A program made the position numbers and the translations under genes. The notes under the pieces are model-generated. The model was not told the origin of the DNA. It searched no databases and saw only the letters and a list, made by a program, of their open reading frames with translations. A stretch of 64,000 nt of DNA, taken from positions 3,046,062-3,110,061 of the forward strand of contig CP051231.1 in assembly GCA_017792405.1 (NCBI GenBank), read 5' to 3'. Position 1 is the first letter of the stretch. Each line of letters opens with the position of its first letter. The stretch comes from Oceanicola sp. Lineage in GTDB: Bacteria > Pseudomonadota > Alphaproteobacteria > Rhodobacterales > Rhodobacteraceae. Below are positions 8,588 to 17,575 of the stretch, one piece after another.

Positions 8588-9070
8588 ATGCAGGTACTGG
8601 AACGCATGATCGGCTGGATCGTCGCGGGCATTTTCGGGTTGTTCGTCGCCCTGACATTCCTCCAGGTCGTGCTGCGCTACGCTTTTTCCAATTCGTTGGG
8701 GTGGATCGACGAACTCTGCCGCTATGGCTTCATCTGGATGGTCGCACTTGCAGCGGCCATCGCGACGAGGCAGGGCGCCCACATGTCGATCACTCTGCTG
8801 GAAGAACTGATCGGTGCGCGGTTCAGAAGGCCGCTCCGGATACTGGGCGACCTCGGGCTGATCGTCTTCGCGGCCCTTCTGGGCATCGGCGGCTGGCAGT
8901 TGATGCAATTGAACTGGACCTCCCTCTCACCTGCCATGCAATTGCCCATCGCCTACGTCGAAACGATCCTGCCGATCTTCGGCGTGCTGACATCCCTCTT
9001 CGCGGGAGAGCACGCGCTGCGCTTGATCCTTGGCAAGGAGACAGACGAGCCGGGCGCGGAGGAAACCTGA
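8588..9070 (+). CDS. TRAP transporter small permease (DctQ family)
   Basis: A 160-aa inner-membrane protein with four predicted transmembrane segments (about residues 8-30, 42-60, 83-105, 125-145). LQVVLRYAFSNSLGWIDEL is the typical DctQ helix 1-2 junction. The ATG at 8588 follows GGGGAGAGG directly upstream, so it is preferred over a longer frame. DctQ connects the binding protein to the large DctM subunit. It is 76 bp after dctP and 1 bp before dctM. Confidence 0.88.
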   Translation: MQVLERMIGWIVAGIFGLFVALTFLQVVLRYAFSNSLGWIDELCRYGFIWMVALAAAIATRQGAHMSITLLEELIGARFRRPLRILGDLGLIVFAALLGIGGWQLMQLNWTSLSPAMQLPIAYVETILPIFGVLTSLFAGEHALRLILGKETDEPGAEET

Positions 9071-9071
9071 C

Positions 9072-10340
9072 ATGCTCACGCCTTTGTTGATCTCATTCGC
9101 AGTGCTGCTCATTCTACGCATCCCGGTCGCCGCCGCGATGGGAATCTCCGGCGCCATCGCTCTGCTCAGCTCCGACATGAACCTGCCCGTGGCCGTGGTA
9201 CCGCAGCGCGTGTTCGTTATGCTCGACAGCACCTCCCTGCTTGCGATCCCCTTCTTCATTCTCGCAGGTGCAATCATGGAGCGGGGCGGCATGGCGCGCC
9301 GGATGATCCACTTTGCTCAGACCATGGTCGGGCATTGGCGTGGCGGCCTGGCGCAGGTCGACGTGCTGGCCAGCACGATCTTCTCATCCCTCACCGGCTC
9401 CAGCGCGGCCAGCGCTTCTGCAACCGGTTCGATTCTCATCCCCGCCATGAAGCGCGCTGGATACCCGGCCGGATATGCCGCCGCGCTGGAAGCCTCGAGC
9501 GCCGCGATCGGCCCGATCATCCCACCCTCGATCATCATGGTGATCTACGGCTCGCTGGCGGGGGTCTCTGTCGGGGCGATGTTTCTTGCCGGCATCATTC
9601 CCGGACTTCTCATCACGCTTGGCCTGTTCATCGTGAACGCGATCATGGCGCGCCGCCACGGATGGGGCGGGGGAGACCGCGTGCCGATACGGGCCCGGCT
9701 GATCGCCGGACGGGATGCCGGCGCCGCCCTGCTCGCACCTGTCATTATTATCGGTGGCATTCTCGGCGGTGTCTTCACGCCGACAGAAGCCGGCGCCGTC
9801 GCCGTTGTCTACTCGGCCGCGGTGGGGGTGCTGGTCTACCGGGAGGTCCGTCTGAGGGAGCTGGTCGGCGTCATGCGGGAGGCCGCCGTGACCACCGGGA
9901 TCATCGGCCTTATCATCGCGTCCGCCGGCATTTTCGGCTGGGTGCTCGCGCTGGAGCAGGTGCCACAGGCCATCGTGGCCTGGGTGCAGGCCGTCACGGA
10001 CAGCCCGACCATCGCGGTGCTGCTGGTGATCGGATGCGTTCTCGTTATCGGCTGCGTCGTCGATGTTACCGCCGCCGTCATCATACTTGTGCCCGTCTTT
10101 GCGCCGCTGGGACTGAGCTACGGGTTCGATCCGGTGCACTTCGGGGTCATCATCTGCATTGCGCTGGTCTACGGAAACGTCACCCCGCCCGTCGGCCTGC
10201 TCTTGTTCCTGACCGCTGCGATTGCGAAATGTTCGGTGAACGAAGTCATGCGATACCAGCTGCCTTTCTACATGGTTCTTACCGCCGCGTTGGGTATTAC
10301 CGTTGCTTTTCCCGGTTTGATCCTATTGCTTGCGAAATAG
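9072..10340 (+). CDS. TRAP transporter large permease (DctM family)
   Basis: A 422-aa integral membrane protein with about 12 hydrophobic segments that uses a sodium gradient to move substrate delivered by DctP. Family signatures include SLTGSSAASASATGSILIPA near 110 and IIPPSIIMVIYGSLAGVS near 150, plus NVTPPVGLLLFL near the end. It starts 1 bp after the dctQ stop, so the operon is translationally coupled. Full length. It ends the operon; no clear terminator follows. Confidence 0.9.
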   Translation: MLTPLLISFAVLLILRIPVAAAMGISGAIALLSSDMNLPVAVVPQRVFVMLDSTSLLAIPFFILAGAIMERGGMARRMIHFAQTMVGHWRGGLAQVDVLASTIFSSLTGSSAASASATGSILIPAMKRAGYPAGYAAALEASSAAIGPIIPPSIIMVIYGSLAGVSVGAMFLAGIIPGLLITLGLFIVNAIMARRHGWGGGDRVPIRARLIAGRDAGAALLAPVIIIGGILGGVFTPTEAGAVAVVYSAAVGVLVYREVRLRELVGVMREAAVTTGIIGLIIASAGIFGWVLALEQVPQAIVAWVQAVTDSPTIAVLLVIGCVLVIGCVVDVTAAVIILVPVFAPLGLSYGFDPVHFGVIICIALVYGNVTPPVGLLLFLTAAIAKCSVNEVMRYQLPFYMVLTAALGITVAFPGLILLLAK

Positions 10341-10590
10341 GTTTCTATGGTGCAGCCGAACTGCGGGCTTTCCTTGAGTTCGGAAGAAAGTTGAGCCTCA
10401 GATCCATCACCAAACGACAACTTCGTTCTCGGTCCTAACCTGGCCCCTTCGTCAGATCATTCATCTGCAGCGAATGCCGGCTCTGGCGGGCCGCACCGCG
10501 GCGTGCTGAACGTTCGGCGAACGACAGCTTCGGGCCGAAAGCGTCCTTAGCGACCAGCATAATCGGGGGATAGCTTGCTGCGTCACGGCC

Positions 10591-11511
10591 TCATCGGCGG
10601 GACTGATCAAAACTTAGACCGGCTACTTCCTTGAGATGGGCTTCGAAGAAGTCCGTGAAGGTCGCCACCAATGGCGGCAAGACTTCGTAGGGTGGATAGA
10701 ACAGCGTCATCCAGAGGGGCGGTGCGGACCAGTCGCTTAGGACGGTTTCGACTTCGCCGTTTGCTATACCGTCGCTGACGATGAAATCCGGCAGCAGCGC
10801 TATTCCGTTTCCGGCCTTGGCCATGGCGTAGAGAAAGTCGCCGTTGTTGCTGAGGATCGAAGCGCCTGCGGTCACGTTGCGCGATCGCCCTCCATGGCTG
10901 AGCTTCCAGGTTTCCGCCCGGCCCGAGGCTGAATAGGACATGCAGACCGCCGGATCGAGACCCTCGGGCGTTTCGGGCTTCGGGGTCCGGTTGAAGAGGT
11001 CCGGGGCTGCCACGAGGTGCCGAGGGACTTCGCAGATCTTGCGCCAGATGGTCGACTTGTCGGCAGGCGGGCCTGAGATGCGGATGGCGAGATCGCACCG
11101 TTCCTGGACGATGTCGATGAAGGCATCGGTCAATTGCACATCCAGCGTGATGTTCGGATAGGCCAGCCGAAACCTGTCGATCAGGCTTGGCATCAGCCGC
11201 AGGCCAAGCGACATCGGCGCGTTGATGGAGAGCCGCCCCCGGTCGGGGCGGGCGGATCGGGTGATTTCCTCGGTGATCCGGTCGAAATCGGCAACGACAG
11301 GCGCATAGCGGGCGGCCATGGTCGCCCCGGCTGTCGTGAGCGAAACCTGCCGGGTTGTACGGACCAGAAGCTGCTGGCCAAGGTCCTCTTCGAGCCGCGC
11401 GACGATGCGCGTGACAGAGGCCGGTGCCATCTTGAGGGCGCGGGCTGCGGCGGCGAAACTGCTGAGCTCGACCACCTTCAAAAACACCCGGATCGGTTTG
11501 ATGTCCTGCAT
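10591..11511 (-). CDS. LysR family transcriptional regulator
   Basis: A 306-aa LysR-type regulator with an N-terminal winged helix (residues 5-64, containing SSFAAAARALKMAPASVTRI) and a periplasmic-binding-protein-like effector domain from about residue 90. RPDRGRLSINAPMSLGLRL marks the hinge typical of the AphB/CrgA-like branch. It is divergent from the MhqO-like dioxygenase operon and probably controls it in response to quinones or related electrophiles. The palindrome at 11519-11537 begins 8 bp upstream of its start, which suggests autoregulation. Confidence 0.88.
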   Translation of the reverse strand: MQDIKPIRVFLKVVELSSFAAAARALKMAPASVTRIVARLEEDLGQQLLVRTTRQVSLTTAGATMAARYAPVVADFDRITEEITRSARPDRGRLSINAPMSLGLRLMPSLIDRFRLAYPNITLDVQLTDAFIDIVQERCDLAIRISGPPADKSTIWRKICEVPRHLVAAPDLFNRTPKPETPEGLDPAVCMSYSASGRAETWKLSHGGRSRNVTAGASILSNNGDFLYAMAKAGNGIALLPDFIVSDGIANGEVETVLSDWSAPPLWMTLFYPPYEVLPPLVATFTDFFEAHLKEVAGLSFDQSRR

Positions 11512-11518
11512 TCTGGAT

Positions 11519-11537
11519 TATTGCAATCATAGCAATA
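11519..11537. promoter_or_regulatory. LysR-type operator candidate
   Basis: TATTGC-N7-GCAATA is a perfect 6-bp inverted repeat containing the T-N11-A core of LysR boxes. It lies between the divergent regulator (start 11511) and the dioxygenase operon (start 11625). Function inferred from position and symmetry. Confidence 0.55.
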
Positions 11538-11624
11538 GTGAGTGCAATGCCATTTCGATTAATGTGAATGGCGCCATGTCCTATGTTGGGATCAAGACAC
11601 AGGGATCGCTTGAAAGGCACAGCC

Positions 11625-12557
11625 ATGATTACAGAGATCAAAGGCCTGCATCACGTTACATCGATGGCAGGAGATGCAAATGCAAACAACGCGTTCTTTA
11701 CCAATACCCTCGGCCTTCGCCGGGTCAAGAAGACCGTCAACTTCGATGCGCCGGAGGTGTATCACCTCTATTACGGGGACGAGGTGGGCACGCCCGGATC
11801 GGTGATGACCTACTTCCCGTTCGGGAACATGCCAAAGGGCCGCCGGGGCACCGGCGAGGTGGGAACGACCGAGTTTGCCGTGCCCAGGGGTGCGCTGGGA
11901 TACTGGAAGGAGCGCCTCGCCGCGCGCGGCGTGACCGGGCTGCGCGAAAGCACATTTCTGGGCGAGAGCAGGCTGGGCTTTGACGGGCCGGACGGGGACG
12001 GGTTTGCGCTGGTGGAAAGCGATCTGCGCGGCCGCACGCCGTGGACCGGAAGCGATGTGCCTGAAGAGGCGGGCATCCTGGGATTTCACGGCGCGCGCTT
12101 CAGCCTGCGGGATGCGGCGGCGACCGGCGAGCTCTTGAGCTTCATGGGGTATCAGAAAGACGAGAGCGACGGAGGGATCACCCGCTATCGGATCGAAGGA
12201 GGCAATGCCGCCGACACCATCGACCTTGAGGAAGTGCCGGATGCGCGCACGGCTGGGCAAGGCGCTGGATCGGTTCATCACCTCGCCTTCGCGGTGGAGA
12301 ACCGGGCAGCGCAGCTTGAGGTGCGCCGCGCCCTGATGGACACCGGTTACCAGGTGACGCCGGTGATCGACCGGGACTACTTTTGGGCGATCTACTTCCG
12401 CACGCCGGGCGGGGTGCTGTTTGAAGTGGCGACCAATGAGCCCGGGTTCGATCGGGACGAGGATACGGCGCATCTGGGGGAGGCGCTGAAGCTGCCCACG
12501 CGCTACGAGCCTCATCGCGCCGAGATCGAGGGGCTTCTGCCCCCGATCTCTGGATAA
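11625..12557 (+). CDS. Ring-cleaving dioxygenase, MhqO-like (vicinal oxygen chelate fold)
   Basis: A 310-aa protein with two glyoxalase/VOC modules. GLHHVTSMAGDANANNAFF opens module 1 and gives its His ligand; SVHHLAFAVENRAAQ near 217 opens module 2, and GVLFEVATNEPGF near 270 supplies the metal-binding Glu. In Bacillus, MhqO homologues act on hydroquinones and protect against quinones. The ATG at 11625 gives the family-typical N-terminus; a longer frame does not. The next gene is an MhqD-like hydrolase, a known partner, which supports a role in quinone detoxification. Confidence 0.82.
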   Translation: MITEIKGLHHVTSMAGDANANNAFFTNTLGLRRVKKTVNFDAPEVYHLYYGDEVGTPGSVMTYFPFGNMPKGRRGTGEVGTTEFAVPRGALGYWKERLAARGVTGLRESTFLGESRLGFDGPDGDGFALVESDLRGRTPWTGSDVPEEAGILGFHGARFSLRDAAATGELLSFMGYQKDESDGGITRYRIEGGNAADTIDLEEVPDARTAGQGAGSVHHLAFAVENRAAQLEVRRALMDTGYQVTPVIDRDYFWAIYFRTPGGVLFEVATNEPGFDRDEDTAHLGEALKLPTRYEPHRAEIEGLLPPISG

Positions 12558-12568
12558 GGAGCCGATCC

Positions 12569-13177
12569 ATGGGAACGGAAAGCTATCAGGCATTGACGAG
12601 ACCGCCGGAGCCGGGGGCGCCGCTGATCTTTGCCTTCCACGGCACCGGCGGGGATGAAACCCAGTTCTTCGAGCTTGCCGGACAGCTCCTGCCCGCCGCG
12701 GGCATCGTTTCACCGCGCGGCGATGTCTCCGAGTTGGGGGCCGCGCGTTTCTTTCGCCGGACGGGCGAGGGTGTTTACGACATGGAGGATCTGGGACGCC
12801 GGACCGAGGCGCTGGCCTCATATGTCGCGGAGCACAAGGCGCAGCATCCGGGCAGCCCGGTATACGGGTTCGGTTACTCGAATGGCGCCAACATCCTTGC
12901 GTCGGTGACGATGGCGCAGCCCGCTCTGTTTGATCGGGTCGGGCTGCTTCACCCGCTGATCCCCTGGGCGCCAGATGCTGCTCCGGGCCTCGCGGGAACC
13001 CGAGTTCTGATCACCGCAGGCCGGCGCGACCCGATCTGCCCTTGGCCGCTGACCGAGCGGCTGATCGGCTGGTACGCTGAGCAGGGGGCCGAGGTTGCGA
13101 CAGAAGTCCATGACGGCGGGCATGAGGTGCGCCAGTCGGAGCTTGTGGCGCTGCAGCGCCTCGTGACAACGGACTGA
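12569..13177 (+). CDS. Alpha/beta hydrolase, MhqD-like carboxylesterase
   Basis: A 202-aa phospholipase/carboxylesterase-family protein. FAFHGTGGDE forms the oxyanion region, GFGYSNGANI near 110 has the nucleophile Ser in GxSxG form, ITAGRRDPICP near 150 the Asp, and HDGGHEV near 182 the His. It starts 11 bp after the dioxygenase gene with AAGGAG upstream. MhqD-type hydrolases work with MhqO-type dioxygenases in quinone resistance in Bacillus; the same order here implies a shared role. Confidence 0.82.
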   Translation: MGTESYQALTRPPEPGAPLIFAFHGTGGDETQFFELAGQLLPAAGIVSPRGDVSELGAARFFRRTGEGVYDMEDLGRRTEALASYVAEHKAQHPGSPVYGFGYSNGANILASVTMAQPALFDRVGLLHPLIPWAPDAAPGLAGTRVLITAGRRDPICPWPLTERLIGWYAEQGAEVATEVHDGGHEVRQSELVALQRLVTTD

Positions 13178-13237
13178 CCTCGCCGGGACACGCCCTGCTG
13201 CGCCGCCCTGCCTCAGATGAAGAAAGGAGCCCGGATC

Positions 13238-13537
13238 GTGGCCGACGTTGAGATCACTTACACCGAAACCGAGAGCAAGGGACGTTACGTGGCGACCACG
13301 CCGGAGTCGGAGGGCGAAGCGGAGCTGACCACCTCCAAGGTCACGCCCACGCTGATCATCGCTGACCATACCTTCGTGCCCGACAGCATGAGGGGCATGG
13401 GGGTGGCGCGGAAGCTGGCCGATCGCCTGATCGCCGATGCCCGACGGCGCGGTGAGAGGATCGTGCCGCTATGCCCCTTTGTGCGGGCCCATGCGCTGAA
13501 GCATCGGGAAGAGCTGGCAGATGTCATCCAGTGGTGA
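13238..13537 (+). CDS. GNAT-like N-acetyltransferase (YjdJ/COG2388 type)
   Basis: A 99-aa protein of the short GNAT-related family. TYTETESKGRYVA is the N-terminal strand and VPDSMRGMGVARKLADRLIADARR is the acetyl-CoA binding helix; VPLCPFVRAHALKH is the conserved tail. GTG at 13238 is chosen because GAAAGGAG lies 9 nt upstream; an ATG at 13217 is in frame but its codons contain that ribosome-binding site. Acceptor unknown. It is third in the dioxygenase-hydrolase-GNAT-pirin series. Confidence 0.78.
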   Translation: MADVEITYTETESKGRYVATTPESEGEAELTTSKVTPTLIIADHTFVPDSMRGMGVARKLADRLIADARRRGERIVPLCPFVRAHALKHREELADVIQW

Positions 13538-13579
13538 GGCTGCCCGGCAAGAGAGACACCATCGAGAGAGAGGACAACC

Positions 13580-14542
13580 ATGAGCTGGAACCCCACGCAC
13601 AACCCCGAATGCCCGTTGGAGCACGCCGGGGAGATCGACACGCTCATCATTCCGCGCGCCCGTGATATCGGCGGATTCGAGGTGCGGCGCGCCTTGCCCG
13701 CCCCGGCGCGGCAGATGGTGGGGCCTTTCATCTTTTTCGACCAGATGGGCCCGGCGGAGTTCATCACCGATGGCGGTATCGACGTGCGCCCGCATCCGCA
13801 TATCGGCCTCGGCACAGTGACCTATCTCTACCAGGGCGAGTTCGAGCATCGGGACAGCCTCGGCACGCATCAGATGATCTATCCCGGCGAGGTCAACTGG
13901 ATGGTGGCCGGGCGCGGCGTGACCCATTCGGAGCGCACCAGCGAGGAGACCCGCGCAACCCGGCACAAGCTGTTCGGCATCCAGACCTGGATTGCCCTGC
14001 CCGAAGACCGCGAAGAGATGGCGCCGGATTTCGAGCATCACAAGGAGGCCACCTTGCCGCAGTTTCAGGACGGCGGGGCTAGGGCCCGGCTGATCCTCGG
14101 CGCGGCCTATGGCAAGGCGAGCCCTGTGACCATGCAATCGGAAACCTTCTATCTCGATGTCGTGCTCCGGCCCGGCGCCGCCTTCCCGCTGCCCGACGAT
14201 CACGAGGATCGCGGCATCTATGTTTCTGAAGGCAGCATCGAGGTGAGTGGTGACACATTCGAGGCCGGTCGCATGATGGTGTTTCGGCCCGGTGACCGGA
14301 TTTCGGTCAAGGCGGGTCCGCAGGGGGCGCGGCTCATGGCGCTTGGCGGGGCGACGCTCAATGAGAAGCGCTACATCTGGTGGAACTTCGTCTCCTCCTC
14401 GAAGGATCGGATCGAGCAGGCCAAGGAGGATTGGAAGGCGGCAGATTGGGCAAACGGGCCTTTCCGGCTGCCGCCGGGAGATGAAGAGGAGTTCATTCCG
14501 ATCAGCGCCGAGCTCGAGCGCACCCGGCCCCGCGACTGGTAG
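13580..14542 (+). CDS. Pirin family protein
   Basis: A 320-aa two-domain cupin of the pirin family. RPHPHIGLGTVTYLYQGEFE near residue 73 provides three of the usual metal ligands, and VTHSER near 115 follows the pattern. The C-terminal cupin domain (LRPGAAFPLPDDHEDRGIYV) is metal-free in known pirins. Bacterial pirins include quercetin dioxygenases and redox sensors. As the last gene of the LysR-linked operon, an action on aromatic or quinone compounds is plausible but not shown. Confidence 0.88.
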   Translation: MSWNPTHNPECPLEHAGEIDTLIIPRARDIGGFEVRRALPAPARQMVGPFIFFDQMGPAEFITDGGIDVRPHPHIGLGTVTYLYQGEFEHRDSLGTHQMIYPGEVNWMVAGRGVTHSERTSEETRATRHKLFGIQTWIALPEDREEMAPDFEHHKEATLPQFQDGGARARLILGAAYGKASPVTMQSETFYLDVVLRPGAAFPLPDDHEDRGIYVSEGSIEVSGDTFEAGRMMVFRPGDRISVKAGPQGARLMALGGATLNEKRYIWWNFVSSSKDRIEQAKEDWKAADWANGPFRLPPGDEEEFIPISAELERTRPRDW

Positions 14543-14564
14543 GGCCGGGCGGTAATGGGGGCGG

Positions 14565-14954
14565 TCAGGCCTTTGGTCGCCCGAGATAAAGGACTGACAG
14601 GACGAGCCAGAGACCGGCGATCATGGCGGTCTGCGCCCAGTAGGGCCAGGTGGACTGGTCCTCCGAGAGCACCGAAGCCAGGGCCTCCGACATATTGACG
14701 GACGCGAGGCCGAGGGCGGTTGCCCCCAGGACGGCCAGGGCGATGGGGACGAGTTTGATATCCCGGGAGGCCGCGTAAAACAGGCCGACGTAGCTCAGGA
14801 CTGCGAAGGAGATGATCTTGTCCTGGTAGGCGTAGAAGGGCGTATCGTAATAGACGAAGAGAACGGGCACTTTGAGACCGAAGAAATGCGCAATCGCCAT
14901 GCAGACGAAGTAGGCGACAAGGGCAAGGAGGCCGAAACGCAGGCTTTGGGGCAT
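14565..14954 (-). CDS. Hypothetical membrane protein, four transmembrane segments
   Basis: A 129-aa hydrophobic protein with segments at about residues 6-32, 48-62, 68-88 and 105-125. No family is recognised. It is convergent with the pirin gene (22 bp apart) and lies 114 bp downstream of the RraA-like gene, so it may be the last member of the large minus-strand operon or have its own promoter. Similar four-helix small proteins can be transporter accessory subunits, but nothing here proves that. Confidence 0.6.
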   Translation of the reverse strand: MPQSLRFGLLALVAYFVCMAIAHFFGLKVPVLFVYYDTPFYAYQDKIISFAVLSYVGLFYAASRDIKLVPIALAVLGATALGLASVNMSEALASVLSEDQSTWPYWAQTAMIAGLWLVLSVLYLGRPKA

Positions 14955-15068
14955 GAATGGTTCCGTGGGTTCGAGATTTGCGGTCAGGGCAGCGAGGCAC
15001 GGCTGCCGGAGGGATGGGGTTGAAGGCTGACGGGCGGCGCCTCGAAGGGTAGCGTGGCTCCGACGCGC

Positions 15069-15764
15069 TCAGGTCCGCGCTTTCTCGAAGGCGGACCATG
15101 CGGCCTCGAAGCTTTCGAAGTCGAAGCCGGGAGCGCGGGCGGCATCCAGGACGATGGCTTCGGTTTTCTGCATCTTGGCGATCGCGGCGGCGATGGAGGC
15201 GATGTAGGGCTCGGGAATGACCAGCGCGCCGTGACGGTCGGCGTGGACAAGGTCGCCATCGGCGATGGTCAGGCCGAAGACGGTGACGGGCGTGCCGATC
15301 TCACGGACATGGACGAAGGCGTGCGAGGGGCCGACGGAGCCAGCCAGGACTGGGTAGCCCTCGGGCAGGTCGCCGAGGTCGCGCATCACGCCATTTGTCA
15401 GCGTGCCGGCGAGCCCGAAGCCCTTGTGGACGTTGGTGTTGATCTCGCCCCAGAAGGCGCCGACCGCGTTTTCACCATCGAGATCTTCGACCACGGCCAA
15501 GGCCGGGCGCGGGCCAGTGGCCATGTGCCGGTAATAGTCCATCCGGCGGGCCTTGATCACCTCCGGCGCCTCCTCGGGTGGGGCGATGGCGGCGATCTTG
15601 GCGGTGCGGGCACGGCCAACAAGGGCACCGGCGGCGGGGTCGCTGCTAAGCACGGTTCCACGAGTGAAACGGTCGAACCCGCGCTTGCCTTCAATGACTT
15701 CGATGGCGTTGCAGACGGTGGGGGTATCGACGTTGCGCAGCAGGTCCAGGGTCTCGGGGGTCAT
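15069..15764 (-). CDS. RraA-like protein / 4-hydroxy-4-methyl-2-oxoglutarate aldolase family
   Basis: A 231-aa member of the RraA/HMG-aldolase family. DTPTVCNAIEVIEGKRGF is the N-terminal signature and GTLTNGVMRDLGDLPEGYPV near 120 carries the Arg-Asp pair used for pyruvate enolate chemistry and metal binding. HADRHGALVIPE near 180 is also conserved. In catabolic clusters such proteins usually act as class II pyruvate aldolases or oxaloacetate decarboxylases. The start overlaps the stop of the alpha/beta hydrolase by ATGA, so it belongs to the large operon. Confidence 0.82.
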   Translation of the reverse strand: MTPETLDLLRNVDTPTVCNAIEVIEGKRGFDRFTRGTVLSSDPAAGALVGRARTAKIAAIAPPEEAPEVIKARRMDYYRHMATGPRPALAVVEDLDGENAVGAFWGEINTNVHKGFGLAGTLTNGVMRDLGDLPEGYPVLAGSVGPSHAFVHVREIGTPVTVFGLTIADGDLVHADRHGALVIPEPYIASIAAAIAKMQKTEAIVLDAARAPGFDFESFEAAWSAFEKART

Positions 15765-16462
15765 AGGGTCTCCAGCCAGCGGGCAAGGGCCGCGTTGGTC
15801 TCGTTGGGGCGTTCGAGGGTGGTGAGGTGTCCGGCGTTTTCGACGATCTCGAGTATCGAGCCGGGAATGAGCGCGTGCATCAGTTGGTGGCGCTCGACGG
15901 GGCAGAGCCTGTCATGCCGGCCGCAGAGCACGAGCGCGGGCATGGAGAGCGCCTGCAGCGTGTCGGTCTGGTCTGGACGGTCGCGGAGCGCGATGGACTG
16001 GTTGGCGAAGGTCTCCTGCCCGAGATCCAGCGCCATGCGCAGGCAGAGGTCGGGCAGGTCGGGCGTGGCCGCTTCATCCGCGAGATAATGGGGGATCATC
16101 TCCTCTGTCATCACCGCGGCGAGGCCGTTGTTATGAACCCGCTCGATCTGTGGCGCCCGGCCTGCCTGCTTCTCCGGCAGTTCGGCCAGCGGGTTGGTAT
16201 CGAGCAGCGCCAGCCCTGCCAGCCGCTCAGGGGCTTGGCGGGCCACCTCCATGGCGACGATCCCGCCCATCGAGAGGCCGCCGAGCGCAAACCGCTCCGG
16301 GGCCTCGGAGAGAACTGCGGCGGCGAGGGCCTGCATGGTGCAGGCCCCCGTCAGATCAGGCACGATCACCGCGCGTGCCTCGCCGAACGCCGCGATTTGC
16401 GGCGCGAAGAGGCGCGCATCGCACATCATTCCGGGCAGGAACACGAGAGGTGTGGCGGACAT
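15761..16462 (-). CDS. Alpha/beta fold hydrolase
   Basis: A 233-aa hydrolase. FLPGMMCDARLF gives the oxyanion loop, LGGLSMGGIVAMEV near 83 the nucleophile Ser in GxSxG, CGRHDRLCP near 178 the Asp, and ENAGHLTTLE near 205 the His. It resembles enol-lactone and C-C bond hydrolases of ring-cleavage pathways. The neighbours are an RraA-like protein (4-bp overlap downstream) and a bicupin (8 bp upstream), suggesting a lower pathway of oxidative cleavage, hydrolysis and aldol cleavage. Confidence 0.82.
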   Translation of the reverse strand: MSATPLVFLPGMMCDARLFAPQIAAFGEARAVIVPDLTGACTMQALAAAVLSEAPERFALGGLSMGGIVAMEVARQAPERLAGLALLDTNPLAELPEKQAGRAPQIERVHNNGLAAVMTEEMIPHYLADEAATPDLPDLCLRMALDLGQETFANQSIALRDRPDQTDTLQALSMPALVLCGRHDRLCPVERHQLMHALIPGSILEIVENAGHLTTLERPNETNAALARWLETL

Positions 16463-16470
16463 GGGAGGCG

Positions 16471-17436
16471 TCAGCCTTTCCAGCTCGGGCCAGCCGGATC
16501 AGCGGTGCCGATGATGTGGTAGAGTGCGGCCTCGCCGGTCATCGACGGCACGGCGGAATGGGCGAGGTTCTCGGGCACCGACATGGTATCGCCCGGTGCC
16601 AGCGTGGCCGAACCGCCCTCCCAGCTTACCTTCCAATGGCCGGTGACAGGCATCAGGACCGAGGGCTTGTCATGGCTGTGTTTGCGCTCTGTCGCCGAAC
16701 CGCGGGTGATGAAATCGACCTCGAAGCCCGGCTTGTCGCGCAGGAGGCCGGTTTCGCCGATCACCTTGCAAGGCTTGCGGTCGGCCAGCGCGACCATGTC
16801 CCAGTAGCGGGCGACGTGGTTGGGCAGCACCTCTGCCGTGGTCGGCTCGGGGCGCTTGGCCAGCTCGGCCTCGCTCATCAGCGGCATCGGCTTGACGCCC
16901 TCGGGCAGGCGCTGCTGTTTCTTGTTGTCGTAGAGCTTGCCGTTGTCGCCCAGCACGAGGCCGTGGTCGGCGGCGTCTTCGATTACTTGCGGCGCCCACA
17001 TGACGCCGCCGCCGGCATCATCGCCGCCGAGGATGGCCATGATCATCCCGTAGTCCGTGCCGATGTTCTCGAAGCCGCGGAAGATGCCGGTGGGGATGTT
17101 GAAGATATCGCCCGGCTCCAGCGTGACCTCGCCGGCGTCGCCCCAGCGGCCCCAGAAGAACCGCCAGCGGCCGGAGAGCACGAAGAAGGCCTCTGCCGTG
17201 TGGTGATCGTGCAGCGAGTTGCGGCACTTGGGCGGCTGGCCTGCGGCGCCGATGTTGAAGCCGTGCGGGATGGAGATGTGCACGTGCTGGTCGGGGCTTT
17301 CGGACACCCCGCCGCCGATGATGGTGAAGTTCTCCTTCTGGTCGGAGCCGGGCGTGTGGGCGTCGATGAAGGCGGTCTTGCAGGGTTGCAGGTCGCCGTA
17401 GCGGACGATGCGGGTTTCGATCTCTTGCGGGGTCAT
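16471..17436 (-). CDS. Bicupin-like protein, possible dioxygenase
   Basis: A 321-aa protein with two cupin domains. Domain 1 has NSLHDHHTAEAFFVLSG near residue 75 with clustered His and Glu; domain 2 has RKHSHDKPSVLMPVTG near 258. The layout resembles gentisate-dioxygenase-type bicupins, but I cannot assign a substrate. The ATG at 17436 follows AAGGACC; a 105-codon extension in frame is rich in Ala/Arg and unlikely to be translated. It is part of the large minus-strand operon, 139 bp after a SnoaL-like gene and 8 bp before the hydrolase gene. Confidence 0.75.
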   Translation of the reverse strand: MTPQEIETRIVRYGDLQPCKTAFIDAHTPGSDQKENFTIIGGGVSESPDQHVHISIPHGFNIGAAGQPPKCRNSLHDHHTAEAFFVLSGRWRFFWGRWGDAGEVTLEPGDIFNIPTGIFRGFENIGTDYGMIMAILGGDDAGGGVMWAPQVIEDAADHGLVLGDNGKLYDNKKQQRLPEGVKPMPLMSEAELAKRPEPTTAEVLPNHVARYWDMVALADRKPCKVIGETGLLRDKPGFEVDFITRGSATERKHSHDKPSVLMPVTGHWKVSWEGGSATLAPGDTMSVPENLAHSAVPSMTGEAALYHIIGTADPAGPSWKG

Positions 17437-17575
17437 CTGTGTGGTCCTTCTGTCTGTATCCGTGGGGTGAGGGGGCGTGGCCCCTGCCCCGGCGGATGCA
17501 GGTTGAGCCGCCGCGCCCGCAGCCCGGCGCGATGCGCGTGAAAGCGCCGCGCGGTCTCTTGCGGGCAAGGCAGCA

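Noticed and set aside
10341..10590. Intergenic stretch with GAACGTTCGGCGAACGACAG-like inverted bases, reminiscent of short intergenic repeats in Rhodobacterales
   Set aside because: Only one copy is visible in this window, so repeat status cannot be shown; there is no gene.
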